A stretch of DNA of 64,000 nucleotides from Nymphaea colorata (GCF_008831285.2 NW_022204507.1:6282174-6346173); one strand, 5' to 3'. Counted from the first letter of the stretch, positions 34,905-46,760 are shown. Notes: generated by a model from the letters alone, not told the origin. Translations and numbers: made by a program.

Positions 34905-35620
34905 GTGTAAGATCAATAGAAAATACAACTTGACCTTTGTTGATGGTAGTCTTCCCAAACCCAGCGTTGCAGCTCCTGAGATCATGATGTGGAGGCATTT
35001 GCAATCACATTGTCTTTCATGGATTCTTAACTCCATCTCAAAAGAATTATCAAGCAATATCATCTACACCACCACAACTATTGAAGTTTGGGCACACTAA
35101 AAGGACCGATTCGCTGAAAGCACAACCCCTCATAAGTACCAACTCAAGTCCTCCATTAGTCGTTTGAATCAAGAAAATATATCTGTTGCTCTTTATTTTA
35201 CAATATTGGGATAAGCTTTCATCCTATGATGTTCTTTCGGAATGCTCTTGCAATGCCTTGAAAGTGGTTGCTGAAAAGCAACAAGAAGATAGAGTGATTG
35301 AATTTCTTATGAGATTGAATGATTCATTCATTGCTATGAGAAGGCAAATTCTACTTATGAAACCCTTGCCTTCTCTACAAACGACATGCACTGGTCCTTC
35401 AAGAGGAGAAGCTCGTCTTCAAACTAGTGCTGTTGATTATGTTGGTCTCTCAGCAAGTGCAAATTTGAATGTGTTTGAAAACCAACAAAACAAGCAGCCA
35501 CAATACTTCTGCAATTAGTGCAAGATTTCAGGACATCAAAGGAACGATGCTTCAAATTAAATGGTTACCCTCCAAACTTTATAGGTGGAAAATAGAGCAA
35601 GACAAGGGGGCTATTATCAT
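34905..35620 (+). pseudogene. Copia C2 gag, N-terminally truncated
   Basis: Opens mid-gag with LTFVDGSLPKP, then WRHLQSHCLSWILNSISKEL, KYQLKSSISRLNQENISV, and FLMRLNDSFIAMRRQILLMK with PLPSL after it (35,300-35,380), all typical Copia gag blocks. A degenerate zinc knuckle (CN-CKISGHQRN then LNGYP-like residues) spans about 35,507-35,575. Frames change at 35,100, 35,215 and 35,515. The first ~100 codons are missing because C1 sequence abuts here. Confidence 0.8.
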
Positions 35621-35780
35621 GGCCTCTGTTGGAGGGAAAACTGATTCCAATGCCTTAATCTCCACCACACATGGAAAATAGTTCAGCAAGGACACTGCTC
35701 CAATTCTAACTCAAGATGAATGTATTCAATTCAAACAACTCCTCAAAAATCGATCAGTAACCCAAATAAACTTTCCGACT

Positions 35781-36002
35781 ATGTCATTCTTCAAACTGGA
35801 CACCTGGGTAATAGATATTGGTGGTAGTCACCACATGTCATGCTGCCATAAATCATTGCCAGATGACACAAAATTAGCTGTTCCATTTTCAATTAGAGTT
35901 CAGACAACAGAACACGTGTCAGTAAAGCTGTTCTATCACCTTCCATTTTTCTTCAAACAATGTATTATCTTCCAAAGTTTGCTTACAACATATTGTCTGT
36001 GA
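35781..36002 (+). pseudogene. Copia C2 protease, active site altered
   Basis: TWVIDIGGSHHMSCC corresponds to the conserved WIIDSGASDHM motif, but the catalytic triplet reads Asp-Ile-Gly rather than Asp-Ser/Thr-Gly. The frame continues at 35,960 with LPKFAYNILSVSRF, the usual block between protease and integrase. Altered site and frameshift indicate loss of function. Confidence 0.8.
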
Positions 36003-37450
36003 GCAGATTTATTCAGAAAACCAAACGTCATTTGATTTTCCCCACTACTAGGTGCTTCGTGCAGGACCTGATCTCCATGACGAGGACTGAGCTGGGTGAT
36101 TCATCAGGGGAATTCTTCATTTTCAAGTCACCTCTTACAACTGTACACTGCTTGTTCACGAAACCCACTCAATCAGATTTCAGTGTTTGGCATATGAGAC
36201 TTGGCCAACCATCCTACTCAAAGAATCAAATGCTCTGAAAGCATGACTCTATCATTAAGTTGTCAAATAATTTCTGTGAAGTATGTAGTGTTGCTAAACA
36301 ATATAGATTGATGTTCAAATTAAGTGAATCTTGTTTTGCTAAAGCTTTTGATTTGCTACATTGTGATGTTTCCCAACCATCGCATACTCAAGCACATTAC
36401 TTTTTGTCTATTATGGATGATTTTTCAAGAGCCATGTGGGTTTACCTATTGAAGTATAAACGTGAAGTAGGTGATTTGCTTAAACATTTCATTAACATGA
36501 CTGAGAAACAATTCAAAACAGTTGTGCTAAAATTAGGATAGATAGTGGAACCGAGTTCTTCTCAAATGACAAATTTTTTTTTCATGATAGAGACATCCTA
36601 CATCAACATTCATGCCCCTACATGCCTCAACAAAATGGCATAGTTGGGAGAAAGCATCAGCACATCTTGAATGTGGTGTATGCTCTCAAGTTTCAGTCAG
36701 GTCTACCCTTAAAATGTTGGGACTTACGTGTATTAACAGCCACATATTTAACAAATAGGACCCCATCCAAAAAAAAAGAACTTAACAATGAATCTCCCTT
36801 TGAAAAATTATTTAAAAGAAACCCACCTTACAAGCATATATGCGTGTTTGGTAGTTTGTATTTTTCTACCAACCTCAAACCACATTGAAAATTCGGTCAC
36901 ATGTAGGGATGTCAATATATCCGATTTGAAATGGATATCTGACCAATCCGATCCAAAAAAATTGGATATGGAAAAAAATTAATATCCAATTAGGAAATCA
37001 GATTGGATTCGGATTTAATAAATGGCATCCAATCATATACGACTTTCAGATTCAGATATACATTAATATCCGATCAAATTCGGATACAAATTCGGATCAG
37101 ATTCATTTTAAGACAAATATCCTATATCTACTGCTATTAAATTTTGAAAATTAGCAAAATCTGGTTCAAAATTTGGATTCAGATATAAATATAAAAATCA
37201 GATTCAGATCGTAAAATTGGATTTTGAGATCAGATATGAGTTTTCTTTATTCAAATTCGAATCTGAATATTTGAATATCCGAAAAAGCTGACATGATTAA
37301 GGATACATTGGATCCGAATTCGATCCAGTCACAAGGTTCAGCAAGGTGTGTTCATTGGGTATCCTATTGAACAAAAAGGCTACAATCTGCTTGATTTGGA
37401 AACCCAAAAAAAATTCATTTGTAGGGATATGGTCTTCAATGATGACAATC
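35960..37450 (+). pseudogene. Copia C2 integrase, interrupted by an insertion
   Basis: Pre-integrase VWHMRLGQPSY, zinc-binding end CEVCSVAKQYRL, then core blocks FDLLHCDV, SIMDDFSRAMWVYLLKYK, a degenerate IDSGTEFF, and PQQNGIVGRKHQHIL. In the last block the catalytic Glu (consensus PQQNGVVERKH) is Gly. After CVFGSLYFSTNLKPH the gene is broken at about 36,901 by a ~425 bp insertion and resumes at 37,340 with VFIGYPIEQKGYNLLDLETQKKF. Integrase would join cDNA to the chromosome; this one cannot. Confidence 0.85.
36902..37327. mobile_element. R-type insertion in C2 integrase, flanked by GTCACA
   Basis: The hexamer GTCACA occurs on both sides (36,896-36,901 and 37,328-37,333) and coding resumes after it, so this is an insertion with a likely target-site duplication. 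The insert starts TGTAGGGATGTCAATATATC and is packed with ATCCGA/TCGGAT words, like the R repeats after their GGGATGTCAAT. TAGGGATGTCAA resembles a hAT-type terminus, but the other end is not its clear inverse and hAT duplications are 8 bp. The class is undetermined. Confidence 0.6.
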
Positions 37451-37735
37451 ATACACTTGAGAGCAGAAATTCAAGTGAGCAAGGCCCTTGTTCTTGTCAC
37501 TTGACTGAAAGCCAAGATGATGTCATGACTACTGATTGTAGGGATATGGTCTTCAATCAAACTGAATTTCCCTTCAAATTTTCAAAGTATCGGAGCAAAG
37601 TCTCACATTTTCAAGTTATTCCTCTCACATTTGATGACAATCATACACTTGAGATAGAAATTCAAGTGAACAGGGCCCTTGTTCTTGTCGACTGACTGAA
37701 AGCCAAGATGATGTCATGTCTACCGATTGTACAAA
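37441..37735 (+). repeat. ~192 bp internal tandem duplication in C2
   Basis: GATGACAATCATACACTTGA occurs at 37,441 and 37,633, each followed by matching CAAG...CCCTTGTTCTTGTC and TGACTGAAAGCCAAGATGAT stretches. A shorter repeat (TGTAGGGATATGGTCTTCAA) occurs inside the first copy. It lies in the variable linker between integrase and RT, where such length change is tolerated. Confidence 0.8.
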
Positions 37736-37834
37736 CATTGAACAACCACCTGAAATTGTTTTAGAATCAAGTGATGAGGTTGAAACAAATACTTCCCTAG
37801 AAAAGGGCTTCCACAAGGTATCATTTGTCATAAG

Positions 37835-38720
37835 TTGTCTTTTTCCCATTTTTCAGCTGCTCTTAAAAGCTTCCTGTTTAATATCTTTCCTCAAACCAAA
37901 CCTTCATGCTTTAGTCACGCAGAGCAACATACAAATTGGAAAAGAGCCATGCAAGAAGAAATTATGGCGGTGGAATCAAACAATACTTGGACCCTAGTCT
38001 CCCCTTCAAATAATGTCAAACCCATCAGCTGCAAGTGAGTTTATCGGATCAAGTACAAGGTGAATGGTGAAATAGAAAGGTTCAAAGCCATATTAGTGGC
38101 CAAAGGGTTATGCACAAGTGGAAGGCTTGGATTTCCATGAGACCTATGCTGCTGCCACCAAACTTGTTATTATTTGTTGTTTGACTGCAATAGCTGCAAA
38201 ACGAAATTGGGTGCTGCAACAAATGGATGTGTATAACTTCTTTCTAAACAGGATATTGAATGAAGAAATCTACATGACATTGCCTCCTAGTTATTGTGAA
38301 AAAAGAGAAGCAAAATTGTGCAAGCTAAACAAGTTTATCTCTGGGCTGAAACATGCTCCTCAAAACAGGTTCTTGAAGTTCTCGTCAGAAGTGGTGAGCT
38401 ATGGTTTTATGCAATCCAAGTGTGATTACACACTGTGTGCATATCAAAGAGAAAGGGTGTTCATGGTAATTTAGGTGTACATCAACGCTCTCATTGTTGC
38501 AGGAAATGATATGGAATACCTAGAAAACTTCAAATGTATCTTGGCAAAAGATTTTGCATGAAAGATGGGCAACTTAAAATATTTCCTTTGCCTAGAGCTT
38601 AGCAAAGGGAATAAATGAATATTTTCGTCACAACGCAAGTATTTTTGTGGCATTATTGATGAATTAAGCCTTCTCAATGCCAAGCCATCTGAGGATCACA
38701 TGGAACCTTGTCAAACCCTT
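37835..38720 (+). pseudogene. Copia C2 reverse transcriptase, catalytic motif lost
   Basis: Blocks in order: NWKRAMQEEIMAVESNNTW (37,935), YRIKYKVNGEIERFKAILVA, GLDFHETYAAATKLV, QQMDVYNFFLNRIL, EEIYMTLPPSY, KLCKLNKFISGLKHAPQ, then MVI-stop-VYINALIVAGND, where consensus YVDD is replaced by Tyr-Ile-Asn-Ala, and KMGNLKYFLCLELSKG. Both catalytic Asp residues are therefore gone, besides stops at 38,038 and 38,472. Confidence 0.85.
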
Positions 38721-39415
38721 GCTGCCAATGATGGATAAGATTTAAAAAATCCTTCACTGTTTCAAAGACTTGCAGGGGCATCTTATATATCTGGCTATAA
38801 CCAGGCCAGAAATAGTTTTTGCTATTTACTTTCCTAGCCACCATATGCAGAAACTGACTACTCACTACAATTCTGCTATAAAAGTATTACGCTATCTCAA
38901 ACTTCACGCGGTCATGGATATTTTCTTCCAGTACATGACAATTTCAAGCTTACCATGTATTTTGATGCCAACTACGGAGCTTGCAAAGACACCAAAAAAT
39001 CAATCTCTGGTTACTATATTTAATTAGGAGAATGTCTAATCTTCTGAAAAACATAAAAACTGAGCATAGTATCTCACTTCTCAGCCGAAATAAAAATATT
39101 GTGCAACTACTGCTGAGAACTTATATGGATAAGATGTCTTCTAAAAGACCTCCAAGTGCCTCCTCCTTCACCAGCGCAGCTTCTTTGTGATGAGATCAGC
39201 ATTACAAGTGGCAGTGAGCTCAATTTTACATGAAAGGACCAAGCATGGGGAGATCGACTGCCATCTAGTGCGTGAGCAAGTAAAAAATGGAACAATTGTC
39301 ACAAGCTATGTTCCATCGTACTTACATCTGGCTGATCTATTCACCAAGTCCCTTGTCAAAGATCAAGTCAAATTTTAAAAGCTCAAACTGGGTTTTGGAG
39401 ACCTCATTCACCAGT
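38721..39415 (+). pseudogene. Copia C2 RNase H and pol tail
   Basis: Contains LIYLAITRPEIVFAIYFPSH, HYNSAIKVLRYLK, YFDANYGACKDTKKSISGYY (first RNase H aspartate present), FSAEIK, then VSSILHERTKHGEIDCHLVR and SYVPSYLHLADLFTKSL. This is the full Copia C-terminal order, broken by frameshifts around 38,940, 39,030 and 39,190. The PPT and 3' LTR follow. Confidence 0.85.
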
Positions 39416-39577
39416 TTGAAGGAGGGGTGTTATGAAAAATGAAAACTAATTGTTAAAGCCATGTTATTAACTCTGTTTTCTTTACGCCCATTGTAAAACT
39501 GTAAAATTGAATCATGGTGTTCCTTGTCACACATGTGGAAGTTTCTAGAAGGTTGAAGGTGTGATTGTGTTGTAACA
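39416..39577 (+). mobile_element. C2 polypurine tract and 3' LTR (partial)
   Basis: TTTGAAGGAGGGG (39,415-39,427) is a polypurine tract directly after the pol tail; TGTTATGAAAAATG at 39,428 starts the LTR, matching 31,550 onward. Similarity ends at TTGTAACA (39,577), and block A sequence follows within about ten bases, so the LTR is probably truncated. Confidence 0.7.
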
Positions 39578-39584
39578 TATATCC

Positions 39585-40655
39585 GAGAATGTAGTGTTCA
39601 TATAGAACATGTATCCAAGAATGCAACGTTTTGCAATTAATTGACTTCAAAAAATCAATAAAATTAAAGGATGAAATATGAGATGTTTTAAATGAGAATA
39701 GTGCAGTAGAAAATGATTGAGTTACCTATAAAATGTGGATCTGAGTGGTTCAAATGATGAAGCAGTACTAAAAGGTAATACTAAGTGGGTAGGAATGGAG
39801 GAAATCAATTAAGTTTACAAAGTGGGTCTCAAAATTTTGAACTCTCTATGTGTTTGTTACTTATTTTGTGGTTTATCATAGACATGTCATTTACTCGGAC
39901 CATCTAATGTATGGAGTAGTTTGCGGTGCAATAATGCGTGAATTAATTTAAGTTCTTCTTCCTCGACATTATATTAAAATATATTAAAACAATGCATATA
40001 TAACAAGTCCCAATTAGTGCCTCCCTTTGGGATCTGGTTGCAGTAACAGCTTGCTCAGAGTAACACCCAAAGTGCCTCCATTTCATGTGAATTTTATTCT
40101 TAACGCAGCAAATAATTGCAAATATTCCTATTGTTTATCCTTGTGAAAAGCACAAAATCTGTTACGTAAGAACCTGTAAATCACTTAGCCAGTTTTAACT
40201 TAATATGTTTCCATAATATTAAAAAAGCAATATTTAAGTCTAGAACTCCCCGAAGATATATAATTAATTTGGTGATTAAAGGACCAATAAAAGCTATATA
40301 CTAATTTCTGAATAAATATAGAAGCATCTATTCCTTGTTGTCAGAACGAAACAATTTGGCATGTTTAGCTTAGTTAATTGGCATCAGGATTGGAAATTAA
40401 CACATAGGAGGATATTAAATTTCCACAGTAAATTATTCAAAATTAATTAATATTGAAGCTATTAAGTTTTTTACAAAAATATTTTGAAAAGTCATTAATA
40501 AAAGTGATGTGTGTCGGTTGCTAACAAGACTGAACAAAATCCCCAAAATGGTGCCAATTAATCTGTTGATTCTAGCTCATTGTGCATATCTTTAAGACAA
40601 CAGCAACATTTGCAGGGATTGTGGATGCTCATGTATAGTGGACATCCCAAACAGT
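39585..40655 (+). repeat. Block A copy 4 (5' truncated)
   Basis: Enters block A at the TGTTCATATAGAACATGTAT landmark and follows copy 1 closely to GTGGACATCC (40,650), with a ~50 bp deletion near 40,055. It lacks the TATCTCATA array because the C2 LTR takes its place. After 40,655 similarity to copy 1 is lost. Confidence 0.75.
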
Positions 40656-42159
40656 GCACCAATGAACGAACAGCCAATAATTGAATTTTATTTATTTATT
40701 TTTTGTTAGGGGGTGGGGGGGGCTGCGAGAGAGAGGGGGAGAGATATCGTTGTTTTTTTTACAAAAACACAAATGAAATATTAGTGAGTTAAAGGCTTAG
40801 AAAATTGGTTTCTCTTAATATCTGTTATCATATTTTTTCAAAAAATTGGGGAGGATCGTATGAAATTTTCTGCTCGATCGACCATCACGCATGTTGAAAC
40901 AAATAGAGACATGAAGCATAGCTGGTTTTCTGGGTTTTCAAACTTGGTATATATTTTTCAAACATGGTATATATTTTTCTGTTTGGCTCACAACCTGTTG
41001 TTAGGCATATTCTGATCTTGATTAATTTATATTTTCTATGTAACTTTTATCTACAAATAGAAAAAAAAAACAAAAAATTCACTTTCAAATTAGTTGATAT
41101 CAACTGACATATAATTAACGAGTTAGACGCCCTGTATTTGCCAACTATTTCCCAAATTCCAATGATTTTCCAGTTTTCTCCTTTTTGTTCGTTTATAGTT
41201 CGATTTGGCTTCGGCAGACCAGGGCTATCTCTCTCTCTCTCTCTCCCTGAGAACATTGCAATTTAAAAATGTGTTGGGTGGCTTCAATGTGAATGGTTTG
41301 CATATGCCAAAAGAAAATCAATGTATATTGTAGAGTTTATTCCGCTATCAAACCTAAGGGCCGGCCAGGTAAAAAATAGAAAAAAAACGGGCAGGTCGGG
41401 CAGGCTGGGTATTATGGTCCGATTTAATTCAATATATACATCATCAAACCTTATTTCTCTCTCTACTCACATATAGGCAGTATGGATTCATATATTTTCA
41501 ATTACAATGAATTAGGCGAAGATAATTTTCTTATCAGTTGTTTTCTTTAATAGGTTATAGTACTCTTCTAAACAAAGTGATTACCAAACAAGCAAGAACG
41601 AACATTTTAGAACCAAAATACAATATGACATTAACAACCTTTAACAATTGAAAGACCGTGATTCTGTGGTTGTTTATACAACTGGACTGAAAGAAAGGAG
41701 AGAATTAGCTAAAAAAAATGGCAACAACGATACTAAAAAAAATAAAGCATTAATTAGAAGGAAGCAATATACATTTCTATTTCATTTGGAAGACTGTGAC
41801 TGCACTGGCTTATTTTCTTTCATGAATGACATAACCATGCCCAATACAATTATTGGTTGACATTTTGAGTAATTTGGTTCAATAACCTTAGCGTTTTGTG
41901 CTTCATTCTTGCCCTTCTTTGATATTTAATTAATTGAAAGAAAAAGAATGGCTACCCTAACGATGAATGTCGTCATTTTGTGGTCAAGAATCGATGAAAA
42001 ACTACTCATTTTAAAGGGAAGAAAAGAACCGTTCGACAGCCTTGAACAGGGATGGGGGAAAGGGTGTGAGGTTTCAACCTATTATTGAATTACCAAAAGA
42101 GAAGAAAAGAAAAAGGAAAGCTTGTGTGAGAAGTTAAATGATGAAAATTTTACTTTGCT
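40656..42159. other. AT-rich stretch without recognised genes
   Basis: Holds a G-run (40,707-40,722), a CT microsatellite (41,227-41,246) and one 70-codon plus ORF (41,648-41,860) rich in Lys and Asn with no recognisable domain. No transposon protein or structural RNA signature is visible. Confidence 0.4.
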
Positions 42160-42880
42160 GGCCCCTCTTTGATGATGACTAAGCTTCTCCATAGATTTAC
42201 CTCTGCCTCCATGGATGCGTCCAGGAAGATGCTGTCTTATTATCTTTTATGAAAAGCCGCTAATTGCTCGCGAGCAGTCGAATTGGCACGCCCAAAGAAT
42301 TCTTCTGCTAGGGAACAACAGAAAATGAAACTCAAGAGATGTACACATACATATGAACTGAGAAGATGTTTCCTCTTTTTCCTCATCACTGTTTAGGAAA
42401 GCCATCGCTGCATCTACCATTGTGAATGCCTTTTGTTAGGATTTGCAAAACTGTTGGGTTGTAAGAACTTTTTTCATTAATTTCCAAAAGTTCCTTCACT
42501 GAAGGGCAGTAATGCTTTGAATTTTGAACCAAACAAAACACTATGTAATTATTCCATAAATATAAATATGCACGAAACAGTCCTACACCTGCCTCTGCCT
42601 CTGCCCCAGCCTTCAGACCATAAGACGAAGAAACAACTAAAAGAAGCTGGCCGCCTCAGTAACGAGGCCTTAGAGGTGCAGGCAGCCACGGCTTCTTCCT
42701 TCCTTTGCCTCCAAGGTTCAGGACGAAGGGATTGACACATACTCATGACCTCCTACCTTTCACTTGGGCCATAATATATATATAGGTATGAGAAACAGCG
42801 TTGCGGACATATGACGTAATTTGCATGAAGCATACCTTCAAAGATGTGAGCTATATCACACTTGCCGCCCTTGTTTCTTT
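42160..42880. repeat. Paralogous segment P1
   Basis: Diverged match to 59,720-60,251 and 63,572-63,850. Shared words include AAAGAATT-TGCT-G-GA-CAA, GAGGCCTTAGAGGTGCAGGC (42,664) with CCACGGCTTC, and CTTCAAAGAT near 42,837. Small ORFs on either strand (42,517-42,735; 42,549-42,746) do not keep frame in the second copy. It may be a duplicated gene fragment such as a UTR or intron edge, but I cannot name it. Confidence 0.55.
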
Positions 42881-43057
42881 CCTTCTAATGATGTAATAAC
42901 AAAAACATGAATAACAAGATCTAATGAAAAATGAGAACCGAAAAAGAGAAACAACTAAAGCTGACAAAGTAGGAGAAGAATGAACGCGAAGAGTGACCAA
43001 GCAATAAGAACGAAGAAGGATTTCGCATGTTCGTGTGAAGATGACATAGATATAGAA

Positions 43058-44085
43058 TCTGATGTGATGATGTATGCTGCCAATTGACGGTGGAAATAAC
43101 ACGTCACAAATGGCTCTGTAACATCATCAGAGATCTTCATCTCCCATATTTCTCGTCGCCATTTTCTATTTCCTTGTCGGCATTTAATTCCTCAAGCTTC
43201 CGGAGACCCGTGGGGTTCATCGTCCTATTTGCCTTTCGTGGGGAGGCTGGTTATTCGGGATGTCAGTGGATCTGATTCAGATCAAATATCTGATCAAGTT
43301 TCTTTAAATAAAACAGATATGAAAAGAAAAGAAGTTTGATATCCAAATAAAAAGTCAGATAGAATTCGATATTAAAAGTTGGCATCCGATTAAATTTGGA
43401 TTCAGACTAAGCATCAAAGAGATACCCAATCGGAAACAAAAAAAGATAATGGATATATAAACCCAAATTTATAGATCCGAATCTAAATAAAGTATTTTAT
43501 TCTACATTATTGTAAATTTATAAATCTGAACCCAAATTTGAATCCCCAATTTTAAATAATATCAACCGATTCTGAAACCAATTCAAACTAGGTTGAGCAC
43601 ATGACGAGGTTTAGGTTACATGCACGGTCGATAGCCTTTAAGTGATATTTTCTTCATAAGTCTTCTTGCTTTTATAGCTGCATTTTTTAATCACTACCCA
43701 CGAGATCAGGTTACATGCACAGTCGATAGCCTTTAAGAAAATGATCAGTGCCCCTCCTGTCCCACTGGCTCCCTAGCCCACTTTTGGGGTACTTGGCATC
43801 CGCAAGAGCCTGCGCACCAGCGTAGGCATAATACCAGCTTTGAACATCCACCCATGTCATCGATACTAGACTAAACACATGAGAGGGAGAGAAAGAGAGC
43901 TTCTGTGATGGAAACAGGGATGGGGAGCATATCAAGAAGGGGTAGAGAGTTTATTTCCTCTCTTAGGTGTAAAGTGTGTCGCAGGCCTCCTCATGAGCTT
44001 GTTGTTGGCAACTCCACCATCATCAACGTCATCGTCGTCTTCTCAAGAGCTTTACTGGAGAAAGTATGATTTAGCAATTTCATTT
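43058..44085 (+). repeat. R repeat copy 3
   Basis: Matches R copies 1 and 2 from TGATGATGTATGCTGCC to AAAGTATGATTTAGCAATTT, more diverged than they are from each other. The minus-strand peptide conserved in the other copies is out of frame here; the ORF at 43,711-43,935 reads a different part (DVQSWYYAYAGAQALADAKY). The GGGATGTCAGTGGATCTGAT entry to the CAGATT-rich part is at 43,256. Confidence 0.75.
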
Positions 44086-45600
44086 TTTTAGAATTACTTC
44101 AAGATCTACATTTTTTCATATCTTGTCAATCTCTCATTTATTCATTTGTAAAACCTTTTATTAAATTTGATAGCCACCTATTGGCTTAATTACCAACCTT
44201 GCTTGACTTAGGTCGTGCATTCTTTTTCCCTCGCTTATATCTAGCCAAATAATTTTCTATCCTCAATACCCATAGGGTGTCTTTCTTCTCATTTTACTAC
44301 TTCCATAATTTCATTGGGTCATCAATTATTCGTTTGCAAGCCCATTTTTTTTTAGAATTGCTTCCAAATTTACATTTATTAAATCTTGTCAATTACCTAT
44401 TTATTAATTTGTCTGACCTCCTATTCTTGAACATGATAGTCATATAGTGGCTCAATTACCAAACTTTGCTTGACTAAGGTCATGCATTCTTTTTCCATCA
44501 TTTACATTTAGCCAAATAATTCCTAATGTCAACACCCATAGTATATTTGTCTCCCTATTTTATTACTTTTCATGGGTAATCATTTATTCCAAATTTAATA
44601 CCAATCATTGTTTTACTCAACTATACTCTATTTTCAATCATCTAACATGTGATTTTAACTTATTGGATTTATATGAATCAAGCATTATGCATTTATTATA
44701 CTCTACTTGAGGTCCAATCCTTTCAAAGCTAGGATTATTCACAAGTGATAAATTGCTCATAATGTTCTCTATTTTCCTATATTGATATTGCGATATGAAA
44801 ATCACTATTTATTGATGATGTTTCTACAATAAATTTCTTTCATACAAGTTTTGTCCCAATTGCTTGTCAAAAATTCTTTGATATTCAAGCCCATATAAAT
44901 GATATTACCTTTCACCTTCACATATCAATTTTTTTTTATATAATTTGGTCCATGCATTCATTTTATTGAGGCAACTTCCTTTGCCTCAATCTCAATCTGT
45001 GATTGACAGGTGCTTGACTTAGGTCATGCATTCCATTTTTCCCTCATTTATGTTTAGCCAAGTAATTTTCTAGCTTCAATACCTATAGAGTGTTTTTCTC
45101 CATATTTTACTACTTCCATGATTTTATTGGGTCATCATTTATTCTAAGTTGATTACCAACCTTTGCTTTGCTCTTATATATTCTATTTTCAATCGTCAAA
45201 CATCTAATTTTGACTTATTCACCCTATTAAGTCTATATTTTCCTAAATCAAACCTCATATATTTATACTCTCCTTAAATTTAATCATTTGAAAACTAAGG
45301 CTCTCCATTTTCCTACACTATCAATTTGATATCTCGCTATGAGAATCACCATCTAACAATCATATTCTTATAACAAATTTCTTTCCTAAAGCTTTGTCTT
45401 AATTTCTTGTCATTAAAGACAAAACATAAATTCTTTCATACCTAAGCTATATGTATGTTAATACCTTGTACACTCATTTTTCTGTTAGCAGAAAATATTT
45501 CAATTTCCTCCTATAATTTGGTCCACACCTTCTTTCCATTGGGGCATTTTATATTATTTTCGCTTCAATCCAGGTATCAACTTTCTATCTTATACCAGTA
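44085..45600. repeat. Imperfect tandem repeats (~263 and ~544 bp spacing)
   Basis: TGCTTGACTTAGGTC-type sequence recurs at about 44,204, 44,467 and 45,011, each followed by TTTAGCCAAATAATT-like and ACTACTTCCAT/ATTGGGTCATCA-like words. The last two units are long (about 544 bp) and share a further tail with TTTGATATC-CGATATGA and TATAATTTGGTCCA. AT-rich, with no coding content. Confidence 0.7.
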
Positions 45601-46265
45601 CATTCATTCATTCTATTTTGAATCAGATTATATCCATTACCACTCATGACAATTGCTAATACTGGTACATTTTTTTATTATGAATATTTCAAGGCATTTC
45701 TAAATTGCTTTTATGACATATATTTTATTTCACAAATCACATCTTGTCTAAAAAATAAAGGGGATTGTATCCAATCAAATCAACTTAGTTGCTAAGCTAG
45801 ATTTGATTAAGTGCAACCCGGCCGCTAGGTTCAAAGCATTCTAAAGCTATCTCAATGTGGTCACCAGGAAGGAAACCTTATGAAACAAGCGCAACTTGGT
45901 CATTTGGCTAAGGCTTTTCAAAGCAAGCACAACCCAAGCACTAGTTTGGGGAATTTTATTAAACAAGCTCAAAATCCTGCCTTTGGTGAAACAAAAACTT
46001 CACCATAGGACACTCGAGGTGATAGAAGTCTTCTTATCACAACCAATGTTGGAGCAACCATAGTTTCATTCTTTGTTTCAAAAAAAGGTGTTCGAGGTGA
46101 TGAGGTTCTTTCCTGGCATTTTCACTTTTTATCGAGCAACCATTCAGGAAAGGGTAAAACCTGAAATTATGGACAAAAGAGCAACTCACGAGTTAAAGGG
46201 GCTAAACCTTACAATCCAAGCCAAAACAACTCACACGGGTAAAAGGGTTAAACCTGCAATGCAAG
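45601..46265. other. Unassigned sequence before scaffold gap
   Basis: AT-rich with no recognised coding blocks. The only ORF of note (46,073-46,417) runs through the N gap and cannot be judged. Confidence 0.4.
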
Positions 46266-46365
46266 NNNNNNNNNNNNNNNNNNNNNNNNNNNNNNNNNNN
46301 NNNNNNNNNNNNNNNNNNNNNNNNNNNNNNNNNNNNNNNNNNNNNNNNNNNNNNNNNNNNNNNNN
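46266..46365. other. Scaffold gap (100 N)
   Basis: Exactly 100 unknown bases, a conventional placeholder for a gap of unknown size. Adjacent order and orientation depend on scaffolding. Confidence 1.
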
Positions 46366-46532
46366 TCTCTCTATTTGCTTCAATAGTCTATGTTTATGTT
46401 TGTTGGTATCGATCTAAATTATCTGTTTGAAGCCATCCCAATTTCAAATTAGAAAGAACTGGCTTACTTGCTATAGAAGTAACATTTGTTTTGTTTTCAA
46501 AAGAAAAAGGAGACCTATAGCAGTAGAGGAAT

Positions 46533-46760
46533 CACTACTGTAAAACTTCTAGCAACGACTTCTACCATTGTCAATAACTCAACGAGTTCTTACCAATGAT
46601 GTTATTGACAATGGCCTTGGGCCTAACAAAAGACTTTTCCCTGTGCTGTAAAGGGAAAGGGCAACCTTAGCTGTTCGCTAGGGCAAGAGTACTTGCCAAT
46701 GAGTTTATTGGCAACTGCATTATGACTATTCGCTATGGTAAAAGTCATTGCCAATAGCAT
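46533..46760 (+). mobile_element. CACTA-like terminus
   Basis: CACTACTGTAAAACTTCTAG followed by degenerate repeats of TTGACAATG/TTGCCAATA-type words (46,570, 46,602, 46,693, 46,709, 46,747) is the layout of a plant CACTA (En/Spm) end: a CACTAC terminus and subterminal repeats. The opposite end and transposase are not in view, perhaps because the inverted-repeat arm starts at 46,885. Confidence 0.4.

Noticed and set aside
42517-42735. 72-codon ORF in P1 as a small gene
   Set aside because: The frame is not kept in P2 and there is no recognisable domain.
46073-46417. 114-codon ORF spanning the N gap
   Set aside because: A third of it is unknown sequence; it is an artefact of reading through N.
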